Shown: positions 24,993 through 32,869, counted from the first letter of the stretch. The stretch is 64,000 nucleotides of DNA from Phytoactinopolyspora limicola (GCF_011320225.1 NZ_JAAOEN010000022.1:1-64000); one strand, 5' to 3'. Notes: generated from the sequence alone by a model not told the origin. Numbers and translations: made by a program.

Positions 24993-25585
24993 CCGGCGCC
25001 TACGTCGCGCGCCCGTCGCCGCTGCACCACCTGCCCGCCGGAGGAAAGCTGGCGGCGCTGGCCGTCGCGTGCACCGGCCTGCTGATGGTGCGCACCCCCG
25101 CCGGGGTAGGGGTCGCCACGGCGGCCGTCGCCGGTCTCTATGTGGTTGGCCGGATCCGTCCGGCGGAGGCATGGGCGCAGGTACGTCCGCTGCGCTGGTT
25201 CGTCGCCGCCATTCTCACCGTCCAACTGCTGATCACTGATGTGCCCGCGGCGATCTCGCTCACCGCCCGCATCGTCCTGGCAGTGGCCCTCGCCGGGCTG
25301 GTCACGTTGACCACCAGGACAACCGACCTGATGGCCGCCATGGAACGGGCCCTCCGACCGCTGCGCCGGCTCGGCGTCGACCCGGCACGGGTCGCGCTGT
25401 TGATGTCGCTGGCCATCCGGAGTGTGCCCGTCGTCGCCGGGATCGCCCGGCGGGTCCGGGACGCGCAGCGCGCCCGCGGCCAGGAACGCAGCATCCGCGC
25501 GTTCGCCGTGCCCCTGGTGGTGGGGGTGCTGCGACACGCGGACACCCTGGGCGAGGCCCTGCAGGCCCGCGGTATGGACGACTGA
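24986..25585 (+). CDS. EcfT/BioN-type transmembrane component of an ECF importer
   Basis: This 199-residue CbiQ/BioN-like T-component is the scaffold linking an S-component to ATPases. The first segment has the usual SPLHHLPAGGKLAALAVACT; helices follow, and both cytoplasmic Ala-Arg-Gly coupling motifs are intact: DAQRARGQ near residue 165 and ALQARGMDD at the C-terminus. It overlaps the thiolase by seven bases, so translation is coupled. Intact coupling motifs imply it still docks an ATPase, yet none is encoded in the cluster; a shared EcfA elsewhere is expected. Confidence 0.9.
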   Translation: MLTGAYVARPSPLHHLPAGGKLAALAVACTGLLMVRTPAGVGVATAAVAGLYVVGRIRPAEAWAQVRPLRWFVAAILTVQLLITDVPAAISLTARIVLAVALAGLVTLTTRTTDLMAAMERALRPLRRLGVDPARVALLMSLAIRSVPVVAGIARRVRDAQRARGQERSIRAFAVPLVVGVLRHADTLGEALQARGMDD

Positions 25586-25617
25586 CCGATCACGCGGCAA
25601 CAATCGGAGGTATACAC

Positions 25618-26397
25618 ATGTATGTGGCCAGGCTCGGCCTGACGCCCGTCAAAGGGATGACACATACGTCGTTCGCACAGCTCGACTTGGACGCCGCCGG
25701 GCCCCGGTACGATCGCGAGTTCTGCGTCGTCGAGGCTGCCACCGGGCGGGTATTGCGTACCGTCGAAGACGACATGGCGATGGCGTGCCACGCCGTCTGG
25801 AAACCCCCGGTGCTCATGATCAGCACGCCGATCGGCGATGTCACCGACGAAGTCCCGGCGGCGACACCCGCGCCCGGGCTGGTCGGCTACTACTGGGACC
25901 GCGAACTGGCGCTGGTGGCCGTACCTGGACCGTGGACGGAGCTGCTGAGCCGCTACTTCGGCCGGCCGGTCCGGCTGTGCCGGGTGCGTGGTGCCGCCCG
26001 GCCGGTGTGGGCCGGCCCCGTGTCGCTGGTGACGTCGTCGGCGCTGGCCGAGTTGGCACACCGGCTCGGCCGTCCGGTGGACGACGGGGCGAGATTCCGC
26101 GCGACGATCGTCGTCGACACCGGCGAAGATGCGCCGTTCGTCGAAGACGCGTGGGTCGGATCCAGGCTGCGGATCGGTAGCGCCGTGATCAGCATCGACG
26201 AACACCTGCCGCGCTGCGCCGTGGTCGACCGGCGGCCGGGGGCGGGCGGATTCGACGCACGTGTACTCGCGGCCCTGGCCAGCGACCGCCGGTTCGGGGG
26301 CGAGATCGTATTCGGGGTGGCCGGCAGAGTGGAGGTGCCGGCGCGGATCACCGTGGGCGATGAGGTGGTGCTTCTGCCAGCCCAGCCCAAGGGCTGA
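25618..26397 (+). CDS. MOSC domain protein
   Basis: This 259-residue protein has an N-terminal beta-barrel (MYVARLGLTPVKGMTHTSFA) and a MOSC sulfur-carrier domain (VSLVTSSALAELAHRLGRPV, then RFRATIVVDTGEDAPFVED). The conserved cysteine in DEHLPRCAVVDRRPGAG, near residue 199, is the predicted persulfide/molybdenum-cofactor ligand. Relatives include mARC and YiiM-like reductases that detoxify N-hydroxylated compounds with Moco. GGAGG lies ten bases upstream of the ATG. It is 32 bases after ecfT, and a long hairpin ends the unit, so it may be the last gene of the bioY transcript. Confidence 0.88.
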   Translation: MYVARLGLTPVKGMTHTSFAQLDLDAAGPRYDREFCVVEAATGRVLRTVEDDMAMACHAVWKPPVLMISTPIGDVTDEVPAATPAPGLVGYYWDRELALVAVPGPWTELLSRYFGRPVRLCRVRGAARPVWAGPVSLVTSSALAELAHRLGRPVDDGARFRATIVVDTGEDAPFVEDAWVGSRLRIGSAVISIDEHLPRCAVVDRRPGAGGFDARVLAALASDRRFGGEIVFGVAGRVEVPARITVGDEVVLLPAQPKG

Positions 26398-26425
26398 CGT
26401 CAGACCCGATCCCTGTGCGACGTCG

Positions 26426-26499
26426 CGCACTCCGCTACCGCCAGATGGCGTTCAAGCCCGAATCCGGCCCTTAACGCCATCTGGCGGTAGCGGAGTGCG
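26426..26499. terminator. Perfect 27-bp-arm hairpin, palindromic repeat copy 1
   Basis: Arms 26426-26452 and 26473-26499 are exact reverse complements (core CTACCGCCAGATGGCG) around a 20-base loop, 29 bases after the MOSC stop. It probably terminates transcription. Sequence-related hairpins occur at 27149-27222 and, more divergent, after valS at 39721-39794, so this is a repeat family rather than a unique terminator. Confidence 0.75.
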
Positions 26500-26585
26500 G
26501 GGCAGGGCGGCGTGGTCCTCGCCGTAAGGGAAACCGTGCCGTCGCCACGACAACAAGGAGGCTTACTGCACACGGCGGCGTGCCC
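26480..26585. repeat. Partial copy of the 177-bp repeat
   Basis: The segment begins with the right hairpin arm and continues with GGGGCAGGGCGG, then a CAACAAGGAGGCTTACTGC unit, matching the order of elements in the two full copies at 26877 and 27199 but with a shortened interior. Confidence 0.55.
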
Positions 26586-26616
26586 GGTGGAGATGATGAA
26601 CAGGCACCCATCCGAC

Positions 26617-26859
26617 GGCTGGATCGTCGGTCCCGGAACTACCGTCGAGGGGATAATCGACGATTACCGACGTGCGTGCGGGCAATCCCGGCAGGTCGCC
26701 GCTGGGCTGACCCTTGACGACACGGCGCCGCATCCACGGATGGGCTGGGTCTCGTTGGGCTGGGTGTACGTGCACATGATCGAGGAGACCGCGCGGCATG
26801 CCGGTCATGTCGACATTCTCCGTGAGCAGATCGACGGTTCGACCGGCTTCGACGGTTGA
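26617..26859 (+). pseudogene. DinB/DUF664 (mycothiol-transferase-like) C-terminal remnant
   Basis: This frame gives the conserved C-terminal half of DinB-superfamily DUF664 proteins: IIDDYRRACGQSRQVAAGL, TLDDTAPHPRMGWVSLGWV and VHMIEETARHAGHVDILREQ (the last His is a metal ligand in this fold). The N-terminal half with the first metal histidine is absent, replaced by repeat sequence (26480-26600). A start within the repeat could give a 115-residue product, but a decayed gene disrupted by repeat expansion is more likely. Confidence 0.7.
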
Positions 26860-26876
26860 TAGCCGGATGGTGCGCC

Positions 26877-27053
26877 GCCATCTGGTGGTAGCGGAGTCCG
26901 GGGTAGGGCGGCATGAACCTTGTCGTCGCCACAACAAGGAGGCTTACTGCGGCCTCCGCCTGGGCATAAGGACGCTTACTGTCGCTGGGGCGACAACAAG
27001 GAGGCTTACTGCATATGGCGGCGTGCCGTAAGGAACCTTGTTGCAGCCAGCGC
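26877..27053. repeat. 177-bp direct repeat, copy A
   Basis: This matches 27199-27375 over the full length with only a few mismatches. It contains a hairpin arm, then three units of a short motif (CAACAAGGAGGCTTACTGC twice, CATAAGGACGCTTACTG once) and, inverted, GTAAGGAACCTTGTTGC. No gene is recognised inside. Confidence 0.85.
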
Positions 27054-27148
27054 GACGGCCCGTCACCCGTTCAGGTGTGTTGACGATGGCCAGAGCCGCG
27101 CGGTGGCGGTGTTGGGCTGGATGAGTGTTGGGTCCCGGTGCGACATTG

Positions 27149-27222
27149 CGCACTTCGCTACCGCCAGATGGCGTTAAAGCCCGAATCGGGGCCCTAACAC
27201 CATCTGGCGGTAGCGGAGTGCG
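27149..27222. repeat. Palindromic hairpin repeat, copy 2
   Basis: 28-base arms (27149-27176 and 27195-27222) pair with two mismatches. Arm core and loop (AAAGCCCGAATC) match the hairpin at 26426-26499. No gene end is adjacent, so here it is a repeat rather than a gene-specific terminator. Confidence 0.75.
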
Positions 27223-27375
27223 GGGCAGGGCGGCATGAACCATGTCGTCGCCACAACAAGGAGGCTTACTGCGGCCTCCGCCTGGGCATAAGGACGCTTA
27301 CTGTCGCTGGGGCGACAACAAGGAGGCTTACTGCATATGGCGGCGTGCCGTAAGGAACCTTGTTGCAGCCAGCGC
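27199..27375. repeat. 177-bp direct repeat, copy B
   Basis: Second copy of the unit at 26877-27053, same length and order of motifs. Its first bases are the right arm of the hairpin ending at 27222. Together they fill 26.4-27.4 kb with non-coding repeat DNA. Confidence 0.85.
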
Positions 27376-27453
27376 TGAGGGTGGCAGCGTCACGCGCCGA
27401 TGGTGATACACGTCAACAGATGGTGAGCAGACACGGCGCGGTGGACGCCCTGA

Positions 27454-27618
27454 CGATCAGATGCGTGTCTTGCTATCGCACACGTTTGTCCCGCATCTGA
27501 TCGCCGAGCATCCGCATCGTGAGACGCGATCAGATGCACCAACGGCGCCGCCCACCGCCGTCCGCACACCTGATCGTCCCCGTGGAAATGATCAGGTGAC
27601 ATAACGGAGATCAGGTGC
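27454..27618. repeat. Cluster of six GATCAG(A/G)TG boxes
   Basis: Boxes lie at 27454-27465 (CGATCAGATGCG), 27492-27503 (its exact reverse complement), 27528-27537, 27567-27575 (reverse), 27590-27598 and 27609-27618. Boxes 1/2 and 4/5 form perfect inverted repeats with 26- and 14-base loops. They sit 110-275 bases upstream of the Eis-like gene and could be hairpins or a regulator array. Confidence 0.55.
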
Positions 27619-27630
27619 GGATCTACCTGT

Positions 27631-27660
27631 GGGCGGGGTGGGGTTGGGGTGGGGTTGGGG
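27631..27660 (+). other. G-quadruplex motif upstream of the Eis-like gene
   Basis: Six runs of three or four G separated by one or two bases lie on the plus strand (27631-27660), 70-100 bases before the ATG at 27729. This satisfies the classical four-tract G4 pattern. Position next to a candidate -10 (TAACCT, 27685-27690) suggests an effect on transcription (inference). Confidence 0.6.
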
Positions 27661-27728
27661 CGCGGCACGGCGCCGGGGCGCCCCTAACCTGTTGGCTTGT
27701 CCAGCGCCGGTCGGCTAGACAGGATGTC

Positions 27729-28955
27729 ATGAACCCTGAACTCGACGTGCGGGTGGGCACGGCCGCGGATAGCCGGGCCCGGTCCGAACTTCTCGCCGGC
27801 CTCTTCCTGTCGGACTTCGACCAAGCCATCTCCGACCGACGCCAGATGGTCAACGAACCCGAGCGTTCGTTGGTGGCCACTGACGGGGAGCAACTGGTCG
27901 GCACGGCGGCCATTTTGTCGCGGGAGATGTCTGTGCCCGGCGCCTCTCTACCAGCCGCCCATGTGACGGCGGTTGGTGTCGCCCCGACGCATCGCCGCCG
28001 TGGTCTGCTGCGCCGCCTCATGGAGACCCAACTCGGCCAGATACGCGACCGGGGCGTCGAGCCGATCGCCGCGTTGTGGGCCAGCGAGAGCGGCATCTAC
28101 GGTCGTTATGGGTACGGACTGGCTTCGTCACACGTCAGCTACTCGATTGCCACCGCTGAGACGTCGGTCCCTGGGCAGACGCCGGCTGGCCGGTTGCGGA
28201 TGGTGCCGATAGAGGATGTCCGAGACCAGCTGGCCGACCTCTTCGAGCGGGTCCGGCTGGACCGGCCGGGTATGTCCAACCGGCCGGGTCGCTGGTGGGA
28301 GTACCTCGTGCTCGACCCTGAGTCGAGGCGCGACGGCATGAGCGCCCGGCGATGCGTCGTGTACGAGGATGACGGGCACCTTCAGGGTTACGCGCTGTGG
28401 CGGGTGAAGTCGGAACGTAACGCGACCGGACCGGCGGGTCGAGTGCACGTATCCGAGTTCATCGCGGGTACCTCCCAGGCCTACGCGGCACTCTGGCGGT
28501 TCCTGCTGGAGATCGACCTCACCAGGACGGTCACCTATCATTTCGCCGCCGTCGACGAGCCACTCCCGCATCTCGTCACCAATGCCGAGGCCGTGGGTGT
28601 CGAGACGAGCACCGCTCTGTGGGTCCGGGTGGTAGATGTCCCTACGGCACTAGCTGCCCGGTGCTACGCCGCACCGGTCGACGTCGTCCTGGAGATCGGA
28701 GACCCTTTGCTGTCCGGCAACTCCGGCCGGTGGCACCTCGTGGGCGACGCGACGTCGGCCACCTGCAAACCAACGGACGCCGAACCGGCGCTCTCACTCG
28801 ACGTAGCCACCCTGGGGGCGGCGTACCTGGGCGGCACATCGCTGACGTCGTTGGCGGACGCCGGCCGGGTGGACCAGCACCAGCCCGGTGTCTTGGCGTC
28901 GACGAGCGTCGCGTTCGGATGGCACTGCGCACCCACCGCTGTCGAGATCTTCTGA
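27729..28955 (+). CDS. Eis-like GNAT N-acetyltransferase
   Basis: This 408-residue protein is of Eis (enhanced intracellular survival) architecture: an N-terminal GNAT domain (AAHVTAVGVAPTHRRRGLLR, ALWASESGIYGRYGYGLAS), a second GNAT-like domain, and a C-terminal SCP2-like domain ending GWHCAPTAVEIF, where the C-terminal carboxylate is expected at the active site. Eis enzymes acetylate many amines, including aminoglycosides and peptides; the natural substrate here is unknown. ATG 27729 follows AGGA. A TTG at 27697, six bases after TAACCT, opens an 11-codon upstream frame whose TGA overlaps this ATG, a possible coupling device. Confidence 0.9.
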   Translation: MNPELDVRVGTAADSRARSELLAGLFLSDFDQAISDRRQMVNEPERSLVATDGEQLVGTAAILSREMSVPGASLPAAHVTAVGVAPTHRRRGLLRRLMETQLGQIRDRGVEPIAALWASESGIYGRYGYGLASSHVSYSIATAETSVPGQTPAGRLRMVPIEDVRDQLADLFERVRLDRPGMSNRPGRWWEYLVLDPESRRDGMSARRCVVYEDDGHLQGYALWRVKSERNATGPAGRVHVSEFIAGTSQAYAALWRFLLEIDLTRTVTYHFAAVDEPLPHLVTNAEAVGVETSTALWVRVVDVPTALAARCYAAPVDVVLEIGDPLLSGNSGRWHLVGDATSATCKPTDAEPALSLDVATLGAAYLGGTSLTSLADAGRVDQHQPGVLASTSVAFGWHCAPTAVEIF

Positions 28956-29034
28956 TCCAATGACACCCACCCGGCCAGCGGAGCGCCAGATTCCGGTCCG
29001 CGAATCGGGGGGTGTGGCCAGGCGGTCAGGGACC

Positions 29035-29040
29035 TAGGCT
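29035..29040 (+). promoter_or_regulatory. -10 box for a leaderless start at 29047
   Basis: TAGGCT, six bases before the GTG at 29047, with no Shine-Dalgarno. The following GTTGGC is shared with the element upstream of the Eis-like gene. Confidence 0.45.
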
Positions 29041-29046
29041 GTTGGC

Positions 29047-29856
29047 GTGCCTAGCAACGACGACCATCACCCCAACACCCCTAGCCGCATCGAGCAGGCC
29101 GCTCGCCGGTTGCGTGAGGCAGCCGTGTCGGGTGTGCCCTGTCAGCCGGTCCGCGATCTCATCGACGCCGGTGACCTCGCCGGCGCGTACGCCGTGCAGA
29201 GGCTCAACATCGACGCCGCCTTGTCCGCCGGCGCCCGGCGATGCGGCCGCAAGGTCGGGCTGACGAACCCCGCCGTTCAACGTCAGCTCGGGGTAGATCA
29301 GCCCGACTACGGCACCATCCTCGACACCATGGTGTTCACCAGTGGTGCACAGGTGCCGTTTCGTGGGCTGCTCCAGCCACGCGCCGAGGCCGAGATCGCC
29401 CTGGTCCTGGGCCAGGACTTAAGCGGAGGGCAGGTCACCGCTGAACAGGCGGCCGCCGCCGTCTCCGGTATCCGGCTGGCCATCGAGGTGGTCGACAGCC
29501 GGATCGCCGGCTGGGACATCACCTTTGTAGACACCGTCGCCGACAACGCCTCGTCGGGCCTAGCCGTTCTCGGTGCGGAGTTGTCGCCGCCCGACGGGCT
29601 GGACCTGGCCGCCGTCGAGATGACGCTGAGCCGCAACGGAGTCGAAGAGTCCACCGGACGTGGTGCGGCCACCCTCGGGCACCCGATGAATGCGCTGGCG
29701 TGGCTGGCCGCGGCCGCCGACAAGCTCGGCGATCCGCTCCAGGCCGGTGAGGTGGTGCTCACCGGAGCCCTGGGGCCGGTGGTCGACGTGCGGGCCGGCG
29801 ATGTCGTCACCGTGGAGTTCACCGGTCTGGGCACCGTCCACGCGCACTTCGAGTGA
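29047..29856 (+). CDS. 2-keto-4-pentenoate hydratase-like enzyme (fumarylacetoacetase superfamily)
   Basis: This 269-residue FAH-superfamily protein hydrates 2-hydroxypenta-2,4-dienoate-type acids in meta-cleavage pathways (MhpD/TesE/HpaH group). Visible are RCGRKVGLTNPAVQRQLGVD, the metal-binding PRAEAEIALVLG, AIEVVDSRIAGWDI and DNASSGLAVLG, and a C-terminal barrel with LGHPMNALAWLAA. The GTG start at 29047 fits a leaderless transcript. No ring-cleavage dioxygenase or aldolase gene is nearby, so whether it works in aromatic or sterol breakdown is open; decarboxylases of the same fold look similar. Confidence 0.88.
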   Translation: MPSNDDHHPNTPSRIEQAARRLREAAVSGVPCQPVRDLIDAGDLAGAYAVQRLNIDAALSAGARRCGRKVGLTNPAVQRQLGVDQPDYGTILDTMVFTSGAQVPFRGLLQPRAEAEIALVLGQDLSGGQVTAEQAAAAVSGIRLAIEVVDSRIAGWDITFVDTVADNASSGLAVLGAELSPPDGLDLAAVEMTLSRNGVEESTGRGAATLGHPMNALAWLAAAADKLGDPLQAGEVVLTGALGPVVDVRAGDVVTVEFTGLGTVHAHFE

Positions 29857-29976
29857 CACACCCATAGCGGGGTTGGCCGGGGTCGTCGGTCGCCGGCGGG
29901 GAAGTGATCACCCGAGCAAGGCGTCAGCGTCTCGCATGATACCTTCACCCTCGTCGTCGACTGGGAGGTCGTGCCG

Positions 29977-31410
29977 ATGGGGCGCTCGGACTTCGTGGGG
30001 CGGACCAGGGAACTCGGCGTATTGGCCGAGGAGTTCGCCGCGGTCCAAGTCGGTGGTGGTGATCGCCCTGGGCGCTGTGTTGTCATCGGCGGGCGCCGGC
30101 GCTCCGGCAAAACCCGGCTGGTGCAGGAGTTCATCGAGCGTGCGCATGCTCCGAGTGTCTTCTTCACCGCCGCCGGTATCTCTCCCGTGCAGGAACTGGC
30201 GAACCTGGTCGAGGCGATCACCATCTCCGGTCTCGCCGACGGCAGTGCCGAGCAGCAACCCTCGACCTGGGACACGGCGTTCCGGACGTTGGCTGACGTG
30301 TTGCCGACGGACCGGCCGAGCATCGTGGTCATCGACGAGTTTTCCCATCTGATCGAACGGGTCGACAATGTGGAGCCGAGTCTGCTGGCGGTGTGGGACG
30401 AGGTGATGGCCGCCAAACCGGTTCTTTTGCTGCTGGTGGGTTCCGACCTGCTGAGAGCTGGCGAGCAGAGGCGGCCCGGACAGCGCCTGCGGCAGAATGC
30501 TCGCCAGTTGGCGGTCGACCCGTTGTCGCCAGCTGACGTCCAAGACATGACGGGCCTCACCGCGTCCGAGGCGTTGGAGGCCCGGCTCGTGACGGGTGGT
30601 ATGCCGCTGTTGTGCCGTGAATGGCGGCCCGGCCGCAAGCTGACGAGCTTCCTTCGCTCTGGTCTGGTCAACCCGGCCACCCCGCTCGTGTCGTCCGGAC
30701 AGACGTTGATGGGCGTCGATGTGCCGGACGAGGCCCACGGCCGGATCATGCTCCCGGCCATCGCCACCGGTGAGGGCAGTTTCACCGCGATCCTTCGGGC
30801 CGCCGACGTGAACCGTATGACGTTCAACCGGTCACTGGAGATCCTCACCCGCAAAGGTGTCGCCGTCGGTGATCGGCCCCTGTCCACCTGGCCGTCGAGG
30901 GAAAGCCGCTATCGCATCGCGGACTCCTACTTCGGCTTCTGGTTGCGCTTCGTTATGCCGTATCTCGGGGAGATCGAACGTGACCGGAGTGACCTGACGC
31001 TGCGCCGGATCCAGGCGGCGTGGCCGGCGTGGCGGGCCTGGGCTATCCGGCCGCTGGTGCGGGCCTCGCTCGACCGGCTGCTGCGACGGCTCGATGCCCC
31101 GTGGCTCGACCATGGGTCGGCCACGGTGATCGGGGGTTACTGGACCAGGTCCAACAGTGTTGTCGTCGACCTCGTCGGCGCCGACCACGCACCAACAGCG
31201 AACCGGATAGGCCTCGTGGGCGCCGTCCATTGGGAGAACTCCGGAGGGTTCGACCCGATGCGGGTAGCAGCGTTGGCCGAGGCGCGAGAGCGGATTCCGG
31301 GCGCCGAGTTGTACACACCGATGATCGTTGTGTCGCGTGAACCCACTGAGGTCGTTGGGGTCGACGCCACCTTCTACGCCGACGATCTGGTGGCCGCCTG
31401 GCGGCCCTGA
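29977..31410 (+). CDS. Stand-alone AAA ATPase with DUF234-like C-terminus
   Basis: This 477-residue ATPase is of the archaeal-type STAND/AAA group. Walker A is GGRRRSGKTRLVQEF, Walker B IVVIDEFSHL, and a sensor-like LLLLVGSDLL follows. A winged-helix segment (FNRSLEILTRKGVAVGDRPL) leads to YRIADSYFGFWLRFVMPY, typical of these proteins, and a C-terminal DUF234-like nuclease-fold segment (GGYWTRSNSVVVDLVGAD) in which an expected acidic residue before the aspartate is replaced by Val. ATG 29977 has GGAGG eight bases upstream; GTG 29971 is too close to it. Function unknown; no toxin or partner gene adjoins. Confidence 0.8.
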   Translation: MGRSDFVGRTRELGVLAEEFAAVQVGGGDRPGRCVVIGGRRRSGKTRLVQEFIERAHAPSVFFTAAGISPVQELANLVEAITISGLADGSAEQQPSTWDTAFRTLADVLPTDRPSIVVIDEFSHLIERVDNVEPSLLAVWDEVMAAKPVLLLLVGSDLLRAGEQRRPGQRLRQNARQLAVDPLSPADVQDMTGLTASEALEARLVTGGMPLLCREWRPGRKLTSFLRSGLVNPATPLVSSGQTLMGVDVPDEAHGRIMLPAIATGEGSFTAILRAADVNRMTFNRSLEILTRKGVAVGDRPLSTWPSRESRYRIADSYFGFWLRFVMPYLGEIERDRSDLTLRRIQAAWPAWRAWAIRPLVRASLDRLLRRLDAPWLDHGSATVIGGYWTRSNSVVVDLVGADHAPTANRIGLVGAVHWENSGGFDPMRVAALAEARERIPGAELYTPMIVVSREPTEVVGVDATFYADDLVAAWRP

Positions 31411-31457
31411 CCCGGACCGTCAGATCAGCGGAGCTCGGGCGGGGGACACTAGGCTCG

Positions 31458-31892
31458 CTAGACCGCGTCGAGATCGACGAAGCGACGCACCGTGGCATGG
31501 TCCAACGGGTGCGTCAGGAGCTCGAAGGCATCCTCGGGGCGCAGCCAGCGCAGCTCGTCGACCTCGTCGTGCGGGACGAATGTGCCACCGAGGGCCTGCA
31601 TCGACCAGAACCGGACCACTTTCGGCCGCGCGGGCCGCTTCCCGTTGCGACCCCGGTCGGAGTATTCGACCTGGTCGACGAACGGGCCCAACGTCACCTG
31701 CAACCCCGTCTCCTCGAGGACCTCCCGGACGGCGGCTTCCTCCCATGTTTCGCCCGGGTCGAGCTTGCCTTTCGGCAGCGACCAGTCGTCGTACTTGGGC
31801 CGGTGAACGACGACGATCTCCACACCCGGATCGGCATCCCGCCAGACCACGCCGCCGGCTGCCCGGACCACGTCACGTGCCCGATTGCTCAT
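31458..31892 (-). CDS. Nudix (MutT-like) hydrolase
   Basis: This 144-residue NUDIX enzyme has an intact box, GKLDPGETWEEAAVREVLEE then TGL, near residues 41-63; it would hydrolyse a nucleoside diphosphate linked to another moiety. The leading SNRARDVVRAAGGVVWR and the WSLPKGKLDPGE segment place it with small house-cleaning MutT1-like proteins lacking the phosphatase domain. Convergent with the ATPase gene, 47 bases apart. Substrate not predictable. Confidence 0.9.
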   Translation of the reverse strand: MSNRARDVVRAAGGVVWRDADPGVEIVVVHRPKYDDWSLPKGKLDPGETWEEAAVREVLEETGLQVTLGPFVDQVEYSDRGRNGKRPARPKVVRFWSMQALGGTFVPHDEVDELRWLRPEDAFELLTHPLDHATVRRFVDLDAV

Positions 31893-32050
31893 ATCGCCTG
31901 CCTCGTCACTCTCACATCATCGCCCACACCCCCGCCGTCGGCGAAGCGCGGCCGCGCATCGGCCCGCACCCCATGGGAGTCCCGGGGCGGTGCAACCATC
32001 GCCTTCGATGGTCGCGGCCCGGTCCAGGTTTCTCCGGCGGGGCGGGTGAC

Positions 32051-32056
32051 TACCCT
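32051..32056 (+). promoter_or_regulatory. -10 box for a leaderless start at 32063
   Basis: TACCCT, six bases before the GTG at 32063; no Shine-Dalgarno at a usable distance. Confidence 0.45.
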
Positions 32057-32062
32057 CGAAGG

Positions 32063-32869
32063 GTGGTGACTCGCGCTGCCGGATCGGATTCCCCCGAACC
32101 GGCCCAGACCCAGCCGGCGGGCCGATCCCGGCGCCGGCTGGGTGTTGAGGTGTGGATCGTGCTGGGCCTGTCGCTCGGCCAGTCCGGCGTGTACGCGATG
32201 GTCCGGCTCGTGGATCGGTTGACCCGAGAGGAGCGGCTGTCCCAGCAACGGGCCACGATGAACACCTCGCGGCATGAGCGCGAGTATCTAGACCTGACCT
32301 ACCAGCTGCTCGGCATCGGGTTCGCGCTGGTGCCGGTGGCCCTGGCGTTGTTCCTCCTGTCCGAGCCGGGTCAGTCGGCGCTGCGCCGGATCGGGCTGGA
32401 GCTCAGCCGACCCTGGCGGGACGTGGTTATCGGCGCCGGACTGGCCGCCGTCATCGGTATACCCGGCCTTGGCGTCTATGCGCTGGGCCTTGCACTGGAC
32501 TGGAACGTCAGCATCTCCCCGAGCGGCCTCAACGACCACTGGTGGACGGTCCCGATACTGATCCTGGCCGCGCTCAAGAACGCCCTACTGGAAGAGGTAG
32601 TGGCGGTTGGGTATCTCATGACCCGGCTGCGTCAGCTGGGCTGGCAGGTGCCGGCCATGATCGCGGCTAGCGCGGTCTTGCGTGGCTCGTATCACCTGTA
32701 CCAGGGCTACGGCATGGCCCTGGGCAACGTCGCCATGGGTGTGGTGTTCGGTTGGTGGTATCACCGAACCGGGCGCGTGATGCCCCTGGTGATCGCGCAC
32801 ACCATCATCGACGTCGTGTCCTTCGTCGGCTACGAACTATTCGGCGAGCAACTCGGCGTGTCTTCGTAA
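32063..32869 (+). CDS. CPBP-family intramembrane metalloprotease-like protein
   Basis: This 268-residue polytopic membrane protein (seven or eight helices) belongs to the CPBP (CAAX/Abi) family. Motif 1 is LLEEVVAVGYLMTRLRQLGW: two glutamates present, the usual Arg position is Val. Motif 2 is VLRGSYHLYQGYGMALGNVA with the conserved His, and the third motif is VIAHTIIDVVSF. Members cleave prenylated or signal-peptide remnants, or act in bacteriocin immunity; the role here is unknown. The start is the GTG at 32063 (or 32066), placed by the -10 box. The frame upstream is open but covers the Nudix gene antisense. Confidence 0.85.
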   Translation: MVTRAAGSDSPEPAQTQPAGRSRRRLGVEVWIVLGLSLGQSGVYAMVRLVDRLTREERLSQQRATMNTSRHEREYLDLTYQLLGIGFALVPVALALFLLSEPGQSALRRIGLELSRPWRDVVIGAGLAAVIGIPGLGVYALGLALDWNVSISPSGLNDHWWTVPILILAALKNALLEEVVAVGYLMTRLRQLGWQVPAMIAASAVLRGSYHLYQGYGMALGNVAMGVVFGWWYHRTGRVMPLVIAHTIIDVVSFVGYELFGEQLGVSS

